A stretch of DNA of 64,000 nucleotides from Mannheimia sp. USDA-ARS-USMARC-1261 (GCF_000521605.1 NZ_CP006942.1:496001-560000), one strand, 5' to 3'; counted from the first letter of the stretch, positions 1 through 10,668 are shown. The notes: generated by a model not told the origin, from the letters alone. A program made the numbers and translations.

Positions 1-1923
1 AATCCAAACCAAGTGCCCGAATTACTTGCTGAACAGTTTATCAACGCCGAAAAAGGCGTTGCCGATACCAAAGCCGCTTTAGACGGGGCAAGATATATTT
101 TAATGGAGCGCTTTGCCGAAGATGCGGAATTACTTGCAAAACTTCGCCAATATTTGACCGCTTACGCCACCCTTGAATCGAAAGTGATTGAGGGCAAAGA
201 GGAAGAGGGCGAGAAATTCCGTGATTATTTCGCTCACAGCGAGCCGTTTAAAACCGTGCCTTCCCACCGAGCATTAGCGATGTTCCGTGGGCGTAATGAG
301 GGCATTTTATCCCTTTCGTTAAATGCCGATCCGGAAGCGGAAGAAGGGGCAAAAAGCAGCCATTGTGAAGAGATTATCCGCAGCTACTTAGGGGTAATTT
401 TCAATAATCAACCTGCCGACAAATGGCGTGAGCAAGTGATTGCTTGGACGTGGAAAATCAAAGCGGCTCTGCATTTAGAGACCGAGTTAATGGGTAGTCT
501 GCGTGAAAAAGCGGAAGAAGAGGCAATTGATGTTTTCGCCCGCAACCTTTCTGCTTTATTGATGGCGGCTCCGGCAGGGGCAAGAAATACGATGGGCTTA
601 GACCCCGGCTTGCGTACCGGCGTAAAAGTGGCGGTGGTGGATAACACCGGTAAACTACTTGATACTGCGACCATTTATCCACATACAGGGCGAGAGGCTG
701 AGGCTCAAGTGGCGATTTTCAGCTTGATTAAAAAGCATAATGTTGAGCTGATTGCGATTGGTAACGGCACGGCATCTCGTGAAACGGAACGTTTTGCCAA
801 AGAAGTGATCAAAGAAATTAAAGAAAATAAACCACAAACTGTCGTTGTAAGTGAGGCTGGAGCATCGGTCTATTCTGCCTCAGAATTTGCTGCTAATGAA
901 TTCCCGAACTTAGATGTGTCTCTGCGTGGTGCGGTGTCAATTGCCCGCCGTTTGCAAGATCCATTGGCGGAATTAGTGAAAATTGAACCGAAAGCGATTG
1001 GAGTGGGGCAGTATCAGCACGATGTAAACCAATCCCAACTTGCTCGCAAACTTGATGCAGTAGTGGAAGATTGTGTAAATGCGGTAGGCGTGGATCTTAA
1101 CACTGCTTCAGCACCGCTATTGGCTCGAGTAGCTGGAATGACGAAAACGCTTGCTCAAAACATTGTGGCATTCCGTGATGAAAACGGACGTTTTGCCAGC
1201 CGTTCTGACTTGAAAAAAGTGCCTCGTTTAGGACCTAAAGCCTTTGAACAATGTGCCGGTTTTATGCGAATTGTCGGTGGAAAAAATGCGTTAGATGCCT
1301 CTAGTGTTCACCCGGAGGCTTATCCAATCGTTGAGAAAATCCTACAGGCAACCACATCAACGTTAGCAGAATTAATGGGTAACAGCTCGAAAATCCATTC
1401 GCTAAATGCGAAAGATTTTGTGGATGAACAGTTTGGTTTACCGACCGTAAACGACATTTTCAAAGAGCTGGAAAAACCGGGAAGAGACCCACGAGGCGAG
1501 TTTAAAACGGCAGTGTTTATGGATGGTGTAGAAGAAATTACCGACTTAAAAGTGGGTATGATCTTAGAAGGCACGGTTACCAATGTTGCCAACTTTGGGG
1601 CATTTGTAGATATCGGCGTTCACCAAGACGGCTTAGTCCACATTTCAATGCTGTCAAACTCTTTTGTGGAAGACCCACATACGGTGGTTAAAGCGGGCGA
1701 TGTGGTTAAAGTGAAAGTGCTGGAAGTGGATGCGGCTCGCAAGCGTATTGCTTTATCAATGCGTTTAGACGATAAACCTACCGAGAAAAGTGAGGCTGCA
1801 AGCGGTCGAAATTCGCAAGAAATTCGCAAAAATCCGCCAAAAAATGACCGCTTGCAACGTGATAACCGCAACGCATTTGGTAACAATGCCTTTGCCGATG
1901 CGTTGAAAGGGTGGAAGAAGTAA
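1..1923 (+). CDS. tex: Tex, transcription accessory / S1 RNA-binding protein (5' partial)
   Basis: Tex is a conserved cytoplasmic nucleic-acid-binding protein linked to transcription. The reading frame is open from base 1 (NPNQ precedes the first possible GTG at 13), so the N-terminus lies outside the window; about 640 residues of the usual roughly 770 are visible. A YqgF/RNase H-like segment begins at [17 protein letters not shown] (about residue 196 of the visible part). It is followed by helix-hairpin-helix repeats ([19 protein letters not shown], then [15 protein letters not shown]) and a C-terminal S1 domain ([20 protein letters not shown], about 520-590). A basic low-complexity tail follows. 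The gene is followed by a strong terminator. Confidence 0.95.
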   Translation, partial: NPNQVPELLAEQFINAEKGVADTKAALDGARYILMERFAEDAELLAKLRQYLTAYATLESKVIEGKEEEGEKFRDYFAHSEPFKTVPSHRALAMFRGRNEGILSLSLNADPEAEEGAKSSHCEEIIRSYLGVIFNNQPADKWREQVIAWTWKIKAALHLETELMGSLREKAEEEAIDVFARNLSALLMAAPAGARNTMGLDPGLRTGVKVAVVDNTGKLLDTATIYPHTGREAEAQVAIFSLIKKHNVELIAIGNGTASRETERFAKEVIKEIKENKPQTVVVSEAGASVYSASEFAANEFPNLDVSLRGAVSIARRLQDPLAELVKIEPKAIGVGQYQHDVNQSQLARKLDAVVEDCVNAVGVDLNTASAPLLARVAGMTKTLAQNIVAFRDENGRFASRSDLKKVPRLGPKAFEQCAGFMRIVGGKNALDASSVHPEAYPIVEKILQATTSTLAELMGNSSKIHSLNAKDFVDEQFGLPTVNDIFKELEKPGRDPRGEFKTAVFMDGVEEITDLKVGMILEGTVTNVANFGAFVDIGVHQDGLVHISMLSNSFVEDPHTVVKAGDVVKVKVLEVDAARKRIALSMRLDDKPTEKSEAASGRNSQEIRKNPPKNDRLQRDNRNAFGNNAFADALKGWKK

Positions 1924-1955
1924 AATTATTTTGTTTATTTCAGCTTTTTAGTCAC

Positions 1956-1990
1956 AAGCCCGATTAGGATATCCTAATCGGGCTTTCTCT
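1956..1990 (+). terminator. Rho-independent terminator of tex
   Basis: A perfect palindrome with two 15-base arms meeting at 1970/1971 (left arm AAGCCCGATTAGGAT) lies 33 bases after the tex stop and runs into a short T-rich stretch. Stem strength and position fit an intrinsic terminator. Confidence 0.8.
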
Positions 1991-2052
1991 TGACAGAGAA
2001 AGCCCTAACACTTCCTATAAACCTTTATTTATCTAAACAAGAGATACTCTAT

Positions 2053-2295
2053 ATGAAAAATCAAGAGCTTAATGAGGCGTATGAGCTTATCAATAATGTC
2101 GTTAAAAATAAGATTCGTATTTTGATTGAAGAGGACTTACACCTTTATGAACAAGATGCGGATATTTTACATCATTACTCTGATGAGATTATTGAAAAAG
2201 TAATGCAAAGAATTACAAAGGAGCAACCTTATTTTGAGGTTGTATGGAATTATTCACCGAAGGTGTTAGAACTTCGTATTCAACGTAAAAAATAA
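2053..2295 (+). CDS. hypothetical protein, 80 aa
   Basis: A short, acidic, Lys/Glu-rich helical protein starting MKNQELNEAYELINNVV. I chose the ATG at 2053 over a possible upstream start at 1990, because the upstream part overlaps the tex terminator. It has no signal peptide or membrane segment and I recognise no family. It sits 10 bases before a DUF805-like membrane protein gene and probably shares its transcript. The high AT content, similar to the next two genes, suggests a small accessory cluster between tex and the SDR gene. Confidence 0.6.
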   Translation: MKNQELNEAYELINNVVKNKIRILIEEDLHLYEQDADILHHYSDEIIEKVMQRITKEQPYFEVVWNYSPKVLELRIQRKK

Positions 2296-2305
2296 TAAGG
2301 AGAAA

Positions 2306-2842
2306 ATGATGAATAACAGCTCAGGAATCGAACACATTAAATCACAATTATTTTCTGAAGGAAAATTATTTTCTTTTGAAGGTAGAGCTAACAGGCTACA
2401 ATTTTTTATTATTACTCTATTTACATTACCTATATTTATTTTCGTTCTTATATTTGGAGCAAAAGTATTGCTAGAAATATTACCAGAGTATAGTGATTTC
2501 GATTTAGAGAAAGTCCTGATTATATTTAGCATCCTAATTATGTTAGGCTCTATTTCTGGGTATATATTTTGCTCCGCTGCAAGACGTCGATTACGGAGTC
2601 TTAATATTCCTAGCAACCCTTATATTAATTACCTAGTGTTTTTGAATATTTTTGCACTCATATTAATTATCTTTTTCATATTTTTTACCACTGCTAGACT
2701 AGATCGTATTATCCACGAAGGAGCGGAAGATATACTTGAGTATTTTCTTGGTTTTGTATTATTTAGTATAATGATTATTGATATTATTGTACTTTTAATT
2801 ATGTTTTTTATTAAGGGAGTGTCTAATGCTAATCAAAAATAA
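2306..2842 (+). CDS. DUF805-like inner-membrane protein
   Basis: This is a 178-residue protein with four hydrophobic segments (about residues 30-53, 72-92, 106-130 and 148-170). The N-terminal phrase FSFEGRANRLQFF resembles the (F/W)xGRxxRxxFW signature of DUF805 membrane proteins, and RRRLRSLNIP after the second segment also fits. The biochemical function of the family is unknown. An AAGGAG Shine-Dalgarno lies upstream, and the gene overlaps the next one by 17 bases, so the three small genes are likely one operon. Confidence 0.65.
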   Translation: MMNNSSGIEHIKSQLFSEGKLFSFEGRANRLQFFIITLFTLPIFIFVLIFGAKVLLEILPEYSDFDLEKVLIIFSILIMLGSISGYIFCSAARRRLRSLNIPSNPYINYLVFLNIFALILIIFFIFFTTARLDRIIHEGAEDILEYFLGFVLFSIMIIDIIVLLIMFFIKGVSNANQK

Positions 2843-3377
2843 TAGATATATTTCCTTTATATTTACTTTAATTTTTTCATTATTTTTATCTTCGCAATCT
2901 TTAGCCTATGATGTAAATGCTAGGGAAGATGCATTGCTTTTAAAGCAGTTTAATGAAACATTGGGGCAAGAATTTCACGCTAATGCAAGAAATACTCGAT
3001 TGAAAACCGATTCTTTAATTAAGAATAGTGCTGAAAGAGAAGTAACAAAGCAGGATATGGAACTAGCATCTCAATATATGAATGAGCTAAAAGGTAATCT
3101 AGATAAAATGGTATTGGAGTTAAATAACTTAAAACTTAAACATCCCCTTGCTTTAGATTTGCGTGAAGATCTTAACGAGATGTATCATCTAATGTATAAA
3201 ATGTTAGAAATTGTTAATAATGCTCTTTATTTAAAATATCAAGGAATAGAACTATCCAAGGAAAGAAAAAAAGAAATGGATAATGAAATGGCAAGTATTA
3301 AACAGCAAATACAGAATAAAATGTCTGCTGTGAAATATTCTGCGGAAGAGCTGGCTAGAGAAGCTAACACAAAATAA
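2826..3377 (+). CDS. hypothetical secreted helical protein
   Basis: This is a 183-residue protein. A signal peptide is clear at residues about 10-28 (FIFTLIFSLFLSSQSLAYD), with likely cleavage after SLA. The mature part is rich in Lys, Glu, Leu and Asn with heptad-like spacing (MNELKGNLDKMVLELNNLKL) and probably forms helices or a coiled coil in the periplasm. No cysteine and no catalytic motif is visible. It overlaps the DUF805-like gene. I do not recognise the family; a periplasmic partner of the membrane protein is possible but is inference only. Confidence 0.6.
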   Translation: MLIKNNRYISFIFTLIFSLFLSSQSLAYDVNAREDALLLKQFNETLGQEFHANARNTRLKTDSLIKNSAEREVTKQDMELASQYMNELKGNLDKMVLELNNLKLKHPLALDLREDLNEMYHLMYKMLEIVNNALYLKYQGIELSKERKKEMDNEMASIKQQIQNKMSAVKYSAEELAREANTK

Positions 3378-3391
3378 CGTGAATTAATGGC

Positions 3392-4213
3392 TTACCCACC
3401 AAACTTCCGATTCATATAATCAAAGGCTATGGTTGGTAAAATCCGTCTTAGCCACCAAAATAATTTTGTGGGGAAGGTTACTTGATAACGTGCTTTCGGC
3501 TTTTCGGCATTCAGTGCTTTTAAACAGGCTCTAGCACAGGCAGTTGCCGGTAAGGTAAAAGGATTGGCATTGCCTTTGGTGGTTAAACGTTGATATTGGC
3601 TCTGGTTGAGGGCTTTGTGATAGGAATTTTCCACATCAATATATTGTTCTAATTTTGCCACCGAGTTTGGGCGGAAGTTACTTTGAATCGGACCGGGTTG
3701 AATCAGAGAAACATAAATATTGGAGCCGTGCAGCTCGCAACGTAAGGTATCAGCAAGCCCTTCTAAGGCAAATTTAGTCGCGTTATAAGCCCCACGATAA
3801 TGCATTGCGGCAAAACCTAAAATGCTACTGTTGATTAAAATTCTACCGTGATTTTGCTCTCGGAAGATTTTCATTGCGTGATGAATAACTTCCCAAGTCC
3901 CAAACACATTGGTTTCAAAAATTTCTTGCAACGCAGCTTTTGGCACATCTTCTACACAGCCGGGCTGACCATAGCCGGCATTGCAAAAAATCGCATCTAA
4001 TTGACCGCTTGTTTGAATATATTGAAAGGCATTTTGGATATGTTCTGAACGGGTTACATCAAGCAAAAGGCATTCAAACCCTTCTGATTTCAACCGCTCG
4101 ACATCTTGCTCTTTTCGGCAGCTGGCGATCACTCGCCAGCCTGCATCTCTGAGATGATGTGCAGTCGCATATCCAATGCCGGAAGAGCAACCTGTGATTA
4201 AAATTGTTTTCAT
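3392..4213 (-). CDS. short-chain dehydrogenase/reductase (SDR)
   Basis: This is an NAD(P)-dependent oxidoreductase of 273 residues, the classical SDR length. The cofactor motif TGCSSGIGYATA starts at residue 7, the NAG-type motif CNAGYG follows at about 78, the catalytic Ser lies in INSSILGF, and the YNATK motif carries the active Tyr and Lys. The C-terminal tail (FWWLRRILPTIAFDYMNRKF) is longer than minimal SDRs and may contact the membrane, as in the E. coli YbbO-like group. The substrate cannot be read from sequence. It ends 14 bases from the convergent secreted-protein gene and lies 2 bases downstream of the nitroreductase gene, so the two reductases form an operon. Confidence 0.85.
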   Translation of the reverse strand: MKTILITGCSSGIGYATAHHLRDAGWRVIASCRKEQDVERLKSEGFECLLLDVTRSEHIQNAFQYIQTSGQLDAIFCNAGYGQPGCVEDVPKAALQEIFETNVFGTWEVIHHAMKIFREQNHGRILINSSILGFAAMHYRGAYNATKFALEGLADTLRCELHGSNIYVSLIQPGPIQSNFRPNSVAKLEQYIDVENSYHKALNQSQYQRLTTKGNANPFTLPATACARACLKALNAEKPKARYQVTFPTKLFWWLRRILPTIAFDYMNRKFGG

Positions 4214-4214
4214 T

Positions 4215-4778
4215 TTATCTTATATAGTTTACAAAACCATCTAAACTCTCGCTTTCCGGAGCGAGAGCGATTTTGCCTTCTTCCTCAGGCGAACCGAGCA
4301 TAATTAAGGCGATCACTTGATCTTGTTCTTGACAGCCAAAAGCAGAGCGAAGAGCTGAGCCATTTACCCATTTATTGGTGATCCAAACCGTATCAAAGCC
4401 GAGTGAATTTGCGGCTAGTTGAATGGCATAGCTGCTACAACCGGCAGTTATCATCTGCTCCCAAGCCGGTACTTTTGCAATACTATGATCTAACTTCGCA
4501 ATTACACCAATAATCATAGGGGCTTGATTAGATAACTTTTCCGCTTTTTTAAAACGTTCTTCGCCCATATCAAATTCTTCAACCGCAGCTTTGAAGAGCT
4601 CGCAAAGTTGTGGCATTCCGCTTTTTTCAATCACCACAAAACGATAAGGTTTTAATTTGCCGTGATCAGGCACTCGCAATCCTGCTTTTAAAATTTGTTC
4701 AAGTTGTTCGGGAGTTGGGGCTTTATCACCAAATTTTTTATTAGAACGGCGATGATGTAATAGATCTAAGATTTGCAT
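4215..4778 (-). CDS. ydjA: nitroreductase family protein, YdjA-like
   Basis: FMN-dependent NAD(P)H oxidoreductase of about 187 residues, the short YdjA subgroup. The N-terminal LLHHRRSNKKFGDKAPTPEQ is the typical FMN phosphate-binding start, VPDHGKLKPYRFVVI follows, and a central AGCSSYAIQLAANSLGFD forms the dimer/FMN region. The physiological substrate of YdjA is unsettled. An alternative start lies two codons upstream (4784). It is co-transcribed with the SDR gene. Confidence 0.85.
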   Translation of the reverse strand: MQILDLLHHRRSNKKFGDKAPTPEQLEQILKAGLRVPDHGKLKPYRFVVIEKSGMPQLCELFKAAVEEFDMGEERFKKAEKLSNQAPMIIGVIAKLDHSIAKVPAWEQMITAGCSSYAIQLAANSLGFDTVWITNKWVNGSALRSAFGCQEQDQVIALIMLGSPEEEGKIALAPESESLDGFVNYIR

Positions 4779-4879
4779 AAACATTACCTTTTATGAATTT
4801 CTTTTGGTTTAAGAATAGCATATTTTATTCATTCCGTGATTGCTTTATACTGTGCTGACTGTTTTATTTTTAGGGATTT

Positions 4880-6739
4880 ATGATGTTAAATATGCTAAAA
4901 GCGATTTATAAAATGTTTCGCTGTATTAGAGAGTGTGTTATTAACCTCTTTTTTATCTTATTTATTCTATTCTTAGTGCCTGTGGTTGGGTTTATAGCTT
5001 CCTCGCAAAACACGCAAAAACCTGTTTTTACACAAGGGGCGTTACGTTTAAATTTAGATGGTTATTTGGTGGATAATCGCGAAGAATTTACTGATTTCTA
5101 CCGCTTGCTTCAATCTGAACTAGGCGGAGCTGAACCCTTTAAAATTTCAACTTTTGATGTAGTGCAGGCGATTAGCAAAGCGAAAAATGATCCGCAAATT
5201 ACAGGATTAGTGCTGGATTTGCATAATTTACAAAATGCTGATTTTTCCTCTTTAGATTTTATTGGTAATGAAATTAATAGCTTCAAAGAATCAGGCAAAC
5301 CGGTTATTGCTATTGGTGAGCAATATTCACAAAAGCAATATTATCTTGCTTCATTCGCCGATGAAATTTATTTAAATAAAGCGGGTTCTGTGGAGCTTCA
5401 AGGCTTAAGCTATTCCAATACTTATTTCAAAACCTTGTTAGATAAAATTGAAGCTGAACCACATATTTTCCGTATAGGTACTTACAAATCAGCAGTTGAG
5501 CCTTTTATGCGTGATGATATGTCTGAAGAGGCTAAACAAAATGCTCGAGGTTGGCTCAATGGTACTTGGCAACAAACGGTGGAAATGATCGCTCACAACC
5601 GTAAAATTGAACCAAAAGAAATTAATTTATCTGCCGAAAACTATATTGAAAAATATAAAGCTGCAAAAGGCGATGATGCTCAGTTCGCCTTAAATCAAAA
5701 GTGGGTAACACAGCTAGTGTCTAACCAAGAAAGCAAAGCAAAGTTGATCGAGAAATTTGGTGAAAACAGTGAGGGAACGTATAACCACATTGAATTTTCA
5801 GACTATGAACTTGAGCTAAATGACCGTTTTGCTAATATCAACGCCCCTAAAATTGCCGTTGTGAATGTGGAAGGGGCAATTATAACAGGCGAGAGCGACC
5901 AATCAGGTGTGGGTAGTGAAACTATTGTAAAATTACTGCAAGAAGCAAGAGCCGATAAAAACGTAGAAGGCTTGATTTTACGTATTAATAGTCCGGGTGG
6001 AAGTGCGATGGCATCAGAGCTTATTCGCCAAGAAGTGGAAGCATTCCAAAAAGAAGGTAAGCCAGTCGTTGCTTCAATGGGGGGAATGGCGGCATCAGGC
6101 GGTTATTGGATTGCGGCAACCAGCGATAAAATTATCGCCAGCCCAAATACCATCACCGGCTCAATCGGCATTTTTGGTTTAGCGGTAACTTTTGAAAAAA
6201 CAGCTAAAAACTTAGGCGTGAGTGAAGATGGTATTGCAACTTCTGCACTTGCTGAGCCAATCGGTTTGAAAAGCCTACCGAAAGAGCAAGGTGAAGTGCT
6301 GCAAATCGGCATTGAAAATGGCTATGACCGTTTCTTAGAGCTGGTTTCTCGTGGCAGAAATATGTCAAAAGAGGCGGTAGATAAGGTCGCTCAAGGGCAA
6401 GTTTGGCTAGGCTCTGATGCACTAAAACACAGTTTAGTTGATGAGTTAGGCAATTTTAATGTGGCTTTTGTTACCTTATCTGATTTAATCAATCAAAAAC
6501 GTGAAGCACAGAGCAAAGCAAAGGTTGAGCGATTCGGTTTACAATGGTTTGCCGAACAAGACGACAGCCTATTTGGCACGCTTGCTCGTGATTTCAAAAC
6601 TCAGCTACAAGTGAGTCTAACTAACTGGTTTGATTTACCTGTGCTGAAGCAATCGCAGAAACAAATGGAAATCCTTTCACGTTTTAATGATCCAAAACAG
6701 ATGTATCTCTACTGTTTAAATTGCGGAAAAGTAAATTAA
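4880..6739 (+). CDS. sppA: signal peptide peptidase SppA, 67 kDa form
   Basis: Inner-membrane serine protease that digests cleaved signal peptides. The 619-residue length matches the long two-domain form of E. coli. A membrane anchor lies at about residues 14-40. The catalytic dyad is visible as Lys about 203 in GTYKSAVEP of the first half and Ser about 406 in GGMAASGGYW of the second half, matching E. coli Lys209/Ser409. The gene stands alone: a TATACT -10-like box lies at 4845-4850, and an uptake word plus the TPP riboswitch follow. The C-terminal tail ending YCLNCGKVN carries two cysteines not typical of the family. Confidence 0.95.
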   Translation: MMLNMLKAIYKMFRCIRECVINLFFILFILFLVPVVGFIASSQNTQKPVFTQGALRLNLDGYLVDNREEFTDFYRLLQSELGGAEPFKISTFDVVQAISKAKNDPQITGLVLDLHNLQNADFSSLDFIGNEINSFKESGKPVIAIGEQYSQKQYYLASFADEIYLNKAGSVELQGLSYSNTYFKTLLDKIEAEPHIFRIGTYKSAVEPFMRDDMSEEAKQNARGWLNGTWQQTVEMIAHNRKIEPKEINLSAENYIEKYKAAKGDDAQFALNQKWVTQLVSNQESKAKLIEKFGENSEGTYNHIEFSDYELELNDRFANINAPKIAVVNVEGAIITGESDQSGVGSETIVKLLQEARADKNVEGLILRINSPGGSAMASELIRQEVEAFQKEGKPVVASMGGMAASGGYWIAATSDKIIASPNTITGSIGIFGLAVTFEKTAKNLGVSEDGIATSALAEPIGLKSLPKEQGEVLQIGIENGYDRFLELVSRGRNMSKEAVDKVAQGQVWLGSDALKHSLVDELGNFNVAFVTLSDLINQKREAQSKAKVERFGLQWFAEQDDSLFGTLARDFKTQLQVSLTNWFDLPVLKQSQKQMEILSRFNDPKQMYLYCLNCGKVN

Positions 6740-6810
6740 TCAATGCTAACAAGCGGTTCATTTTTCAGAAAATTTTGCAAATTTTTTGTGGAAAATAACC
6801 GCTTGTAAGC

Positions 6811-6816
6811 TATACT
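6811..6816 (+). promoter_or_regulatory. -10 box of the thiDE riboswitch transcript
   Basis: TATACT lies a few bases before the start of the TPP aptamer and after an uptake-like word (AACCGCTTGT). A TTGTGG at 6786-6791 is a weak -35 candidate with a long spacer of 19 bases. Inferred from position only. Confidence 0.4.
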
Positions 6817-6821
6817 AAAAA

Positions 6822-6908
6822 TGCTTGTCGGAGTGCCATAGGGCTGAGATCGCAACTGCGAGATCCGTCGAACCTGTAGGTTAGTACCTGCGTAGGGAAC
6901 AAGTTTTA
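6822..6908 (+). promoter_or_regulatory. TPP riboswitch (THI element)
   Basis: The conserved core is present: GGAGTGCC, GGCTGAGA and GAACCTGTAGGTTAGTACC, then TGCGTAGGGAA, closed by the outer stem GCTTGT/ACAAG. Aptamers of this class sense thiamine pyrophosphate. It precedes the thiD-thiE fusion by about 70 bases, a spacing consistent with control of translation initiation rather than a long terminator. Confidence 0.93.
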
Positions 6909-6976
6909 ACATTCAATTTTACCTATTGCCACATCTCTGACAAGCAAACCCTAACTTTAAAAAAGAGGATTTTGCG

Positions 6977-8497
6977 ATGTCTATTTCTAATACCCATCAA
7001 CCTAAAGTGATTTGGACGGTTGCCGGTTCAGATTCTTGTGCCGGAGCAGGGCTACAAACCGATTTACATACCTTTCACGATTTTAATTTAGTGGGGTGCT
7101 CGGTGGTTACGTCTGTTACAGCCCAACACCCACACGGCGTGCTTTGTGTAACACCTGTTGATGATCACACTTTCCGCCGGCAGTTTGACGCGTTACTCAT
7201 TCAAGGCTATCCAAATGCAATCAAAATTGGCTTACTTTGTTCACAGGCTCAAGTTGAGATTTTATGTGAATATATCCAAAAAATTCGATTAGAAAGTAAA
7301 AACTATTGCTTTGTAGTTTACGATCCTGTTGCGGTAGCAAGTAGCGGACAGGCTCTCTCAGACAGTATTTTATTACCCGTAGTGCAAGAAAAACTCTATC
7401 CGTTAGTTGATCTGATTACACCAAATGGAACTGAATTAGCCCTATTGAGCGAGACTGAAATTAATACCTTTGATGATGTGAAAACTGCTGCTCAAATGCT
7501 TATTTCACAAGGTGTGAAGGCTGTTTTAGCCAAAGGCGGACATTTTGAATGGCAGGGCGAAACGGTAAGTGATTATCTGCTTAACTCCCAAGACATTTTT
7601 TCCTTTTCCCACCCAAGACTGCAAAGTGTTAATACACACGGTACAGGTTGTACCTATGCTTCTGCGGTGGGTTCAATGTTAGCCAAAGGTTTTGATTTGC
7701 CTGATGCCGTAACCGTTGCTACTGCGTATTTACAAAAAGGTTTATCGGAAAAAGAAGGGAGAGGGCAAACTGCACTAAGTTCGTTATGCCACACAGGCTA
7801 CCCGGAAGATATTGATTTCTTCCCTCAAACCGCACTGGTTTCTGTACCGCTCAATTTGCCGAAAAAACCTTTTGCGGCAACTGATTATCAGCTTGGGCTT
7901 TACCCTGTGGTAGAGAGCTTTGAGTGGATTGAACGCTTGATTCTTGCTGGGATAAAAACCTTGCAAATTCGTGTGAAAAATCGACCGCTTGCAGAAGTTG
8001 AAACAGAAATTGCACGCTCAATAAAGCTTGCGAAACAGTATAATGTCCGCTTGTTTGTGAATGATTACTGGCAGCTTGCAGTAAAATATCAGGCTTACGG
8101 TGTGCATTTAGGGCAAGAAGATTTAGCCACAGCGGATTTAAATGCTATCCAACAAGCAGGATTACGTTTAGGCGTTTCCACTCACGGCTATTTTGAAATT
8201 ATGCGAGCCTTAGCAATTCAACCTTCTTATATTGCATTTGGACACGTTTTCCCAACGCAAACAAAGGAAATGCCATCGCAGCCACAGGGACTGGTTAATT
8301 TAGCGAAGTATGTCGATCTGGTTGCACCACTTCAAATTCCAACGGTAGCAATTGGCGGAATTAATGAAGACAGAATTGAAAATGTGATGAGCACCGGTGT
8401 AGGCAGTGCTGCAGTGGTGAGTGCCATTACGCAGGCTACAGATTGGCAACAAGCGGTTAAAAATCTGGAAAAATTTGCAAGTGGCTGGAACGAATAG
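6977..8497 (+). CDS. thiDE: bifunctional HMP(-P) kinase ThiD / thiamine-phosphate synthase ThiE
   Basis: A fusion of 506 residues. Residues about 8-265 are ThiD, which phosphorylates hydroxymethylpyrimidine twice: the nucleotide-binding start [20 protein letters not shown] and the ribokinase-type anion hole [13 protein letters not shown] are visible. Residues about 295-500 are ThiE, which joins HMP-PP to thiazole phosphate: [38 protein letters not shown] and IPTVAIGGI are all present. Many Pasteurellaceae carry thiD and thiE as adjacent genes, so the fusion is notable. A TPP riboswitch controls it. No thiC or thiG is in the window, so the pathway looks like salvage of HMP and thiazole together with thiM. 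Confidence 0.93.
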   Translation: MSISNTHQPKVIWTVAGSDSCAGAGLQTDLHTFHDFNLVGCSVVTSVTAQHPHGVLCVTPVDDHTFRRQFDALLIQGYPNAIKIGLLCSQAQVEILCEYIQKIRLESKNYCFVVYDPVAVASSGQALSDSILLPVVQEKLYPLVDLITPNGTELALLSETEINTFDDVKTAAQMLISQGVKAVLAKGGHFEWQGETVSDYLLNSQDIFSFSHPRLQSVNTHGTGCTYASAVGSMLAKGFDLPDAVTVATAYLQKGLSEKEGRGQTALSSLCHTGYPEDIDFFPQTALVSVPLNLPKKPFAATDYQLGLYPVVESFEWIERLILAGIKTLQIRVKNRPLAEVETEIARSIKLAKQYNVRLFVNDYWQLAVKYQAYGVHLGQEDLATADLNAIQQAGLRLGVSTHGYFEIMRALAIQPSYIAFGHVFPTQTKEMPSQPQGLVNLAKYVDLVAPLQIPTVAIGGINEDRIENVMSTGVGSAAVVSAITQATDWQQAVKNLEKFASGWNE

Positions 8498-8543
8498 TTA
8501 AAGTATAGTTAGGCGGACGCAAGCTCCGCCTAATTTATTTCAG

Positions 8544-9857
8544 TTAAATCTCCGCCAATTCCAAATCTTTGGTTTCGTGAACCTGCCACAATGCCCAAAA
8601 GCTTAACAATGAGGCGACAGATAAATAACCTCCAACCCCAAATAAGCCGAAGTTTTCGTTAATTTTAACCGCAATAATGGTAAATACACTCGCCCCTAAA
8701 ATACCTGCTGCGGTGTAGGCAAGGGAGGCTCCTGTGTATCGTACTTCTGTTGGAAAAAGTTCGGGTAGAATGACTGCCATTGGTCCAAAACTTAAGCCTA
8801 TTAAGATCATTCCGATGGTTAAGAAAATAAAGATTGAGGTTGGTGTGCCGTTTTCTAGGAAAAATGGCATTATTAAGCCGTAAATTACGGTTGCCCCTGT
8901 GGCGATGAGTAGTAATAAACGGCGACCGATGCGGTCGGAATATAAGCCTGAGAAGAAAATGGCGATCCCGAAAATCACGGATGTGATCAGCAAATATTGG
9001 GTGTAGAGATTTGCCGGCAAGCCCAAACCTGTGGCGTAGCCTGCTTTAGACACCGCAACAGGGCTTTTTACGAAAATCGGAGTAAAGGCAACTAAAATGT
9101 AGAATAGCACATAGCCTGCGGTGGCAATTAATACGCCGATCATAAATGGCTTGAAATGCTTGCTAAAGAGTGTTTTAAGTGGCGTGTGGCGGTTTTTTCC
9201 TTGTTGTTCTGCCTTGAGGAAAATCGGGCTTTCGCTAATTTTTATGCGGATATATAAGCCGATAAAAATCATCACAATAGAAGCAATAAACGGAATTCGC
9301 CACGCCCAATCCAGAAAAGCTTGTTCGCCATAAATGAGATTAACTAAGTAGAATGCCCCATTGGCTAATAGCAAGCCGATAGGAGCTCCCATTTGCGGAA
9401 AAATACCAAAAAATGCCCGCTTGTTTTTGGGGGCGTGTTCGGTGGCGACTAATGCAGCTCCGCCCCATTCTCCCCCTAAGCCCAAACCTTGCCCGATACG
9501 GCATAAGCAGAGCAGTACCGTTGCCCAAATACCAATAGCGGCATAGTTTGGCAGTAAACCAATCGCTACTGTGGATAAGCCCATCAATAAAAGCGAGGCA
9601 ATAAGGGTTTGTTTACGTCCATATTTATCGCCGAAATGCCCGAAAATGATCGACCCCATCGGGCGAGTGAAAAAGGCAAGGGCAAGAATGGAAAGCGACA
9701 TTAATTGATTGGAAACAGGGTCATCACTATTGAAAAACTGCACGTTAAATACCAGTACTGCAGCCATTGTGTAGATATAGTTATCAAAGTATTCAATTGC
9801 CGTGCCAACCATTGAGGCAAAGGCAACTTTTGTCGGACTCGATTGTAGGCTAGACAT
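8544..9857 (-). CDS. thiU: MFS transporter, MHS family; candidate thiamine-precursor transporter ThiU
   Basis: This is an inner-membrane permease of about 437 residues with twelve predicted helices. The MHS-type loop motif [13 protein letters not shown] is present after helix 2 and its half repeat [10 protein letters not shown] after helix 8. The ATG at 9857 overlaps the end of thiM by 8 bases, so both lie behind the upstream TPP riboswitch. A transporter in the corresponding H. influenzae thiamine cluster was named ThiU in comparative genomics. Uptake of HMP, thiazole or another thiamine precursor is inferred from this context, not from the protein itself, whose family mostly carries organic acids and osmolytes. 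Confidence 0.85.
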   Translation of the reverse strand: MSSLQSSPTKVAFASMVGTAIEYFDNYIYTMAAVLVFNVQFFNSDDPVSNQLMSLSILALAFFTRPMGSIIFGHFGDKYGRKQTLIASLLLMGLSTVAIGLLPNYAAIGIWATVLLCLCRIGQGLGLGGEWGGAALVATEHAPKNKRAFFGIFPQMGAPIGLLLANGAFYLVNLIYGEQAFLDWAWRIPFIASIVMIFIGLYIRIKISESPIFLKAEQQGKNRHTPLKTLFSKHFKPFMIGVLIATAGYVLFYILVAFTPIFVKSPVAVSKAGYATGLGLPANLYTQYLLITSVIFGIAIFFSGLYSDRIGRRLLLLIATGATVIYGLIMPFFLENGTPTSIFIFLTIGMILIGLSFGPMAVILPELFPTEVRYTGASLAYTAAGILGASVFTIIAVKINENFGLFGVGGYLSVASLLSFWALWQVHETKDLELAEI

Positions 9858-10668
9858 ATTCCACCTCCGCATATTGCTCAACCGTTTCCGGTATTAAAGC
9901 CCCTAATTCATCTAAAAGATTGACTGCAAATTGCCCGTATTGGGTTGGTTTGAGTGATTTTGCCGCAACTTCACCGGCAACGGCATAAGCGGTACAAGCC
10001 TCAACCAGTACGTTGAAATAGCGTTTTTTCTCAGCAACGGCTAAAAATGCACCGCACACGGCACTTAATAAACAGCCTGAAGCGGTAATTTGTGGGAACA
10101 TTGGGCTGCCGTTTTTAAGTAACGCAGTGCGTAAGCCATCGCTTACTACATCGGTTTCGCCACTAATGGCAACTAAGGTTTTATAACGTTTAGCAACTTG
10201 TTGAGCGATTTCCACAAGGCTATGCGAGCCTTCGCCAGCATCAACACCTTTAGCTTGCCATTTTACGCCTGCGAGGGTGGCAAGTTCTCCTGCATTGCCT
10301 CGAATGGCGGTGAATTGGATTTCGTTAAGCAAGATTTCAACCGTTTGGCGGCGAAAAGATGTTGCTCCAACGCCGACAGGGTCAAGAATTACAGGAATGC
10401 CTAAACGGTTTGCCGCTTTACCGGCAAGCACCATTGCTTCCACTTCTTTGCCGATTAATGTGCCGATATTAATTACCACAGCCGAACTTAATTGAGGCAC
10501 AGCTTCCATCTCCTCAATGGCAGTCGCCATAATGGGTGAAGCCCCGAGAGCCAATAAACCATTGGCGGAAAAGTTGGCGGCAACAATGTTGGTAATATTA
10601 TGAACAAGCGGTCGATTTTGCCGGATTTTTTGCAAATAGATTGATTGAAATGGGGGAGATGTGGTCAT
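9850..10668 (-). CDS. thiM: hydroxyethylthiazole kinase ThiM
   Basis: Salvage kinase that phosphorylates hydroxyethylthiazole for coupling by ThiE. At 272 residues it has family length. The N-terminal [20 protein letters not shown] and SPIMA contact the thiazole, [14 protein letters not shown] and [13 protein letters not shown] are in place, and the C-terminal [16 protein letters not shown] carries the expected catalytic cysteine. It is the first gene after the minus-strand TPP riboswitch and overlaps the transporter gene. It contains an uptake word near its 5' end (ACAAGCGGTC at about 10,602). Confidence 0.95.
   Translation of the reverse strand: MTTSPPFQSIYLQKIRQNRPLVHNITNIVAANFSANGLLALGASPIMATAIEEMEAVPQLSSAVVINIGTLIGKEVEAMVLAGKAANRLGIPVILDPVGVGATSFRRQTVEILLNEIQFTAIRGNAGELATLAGVKWQAKGVDAGEGSHSLVEIAQQVAKRYKTLVAISGETDVVSDGLRTALLKNGSPMFPQITASGCLLSAVCGAFLAVAEKKRYFNVLVEACTAYAVAGEVAAKSLKPTQYGQFAVNLLDELGALIPETVEQYAEVEYV

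Noticed and set aside
8448-8458. Repeated ACAAGCGGT words, considered as a possible regulator site or short repeat family
   Set aside because: They are the Apl-type uptake signal, spread in genes and spacers on both strands; only their hairpin pairs were annotated.
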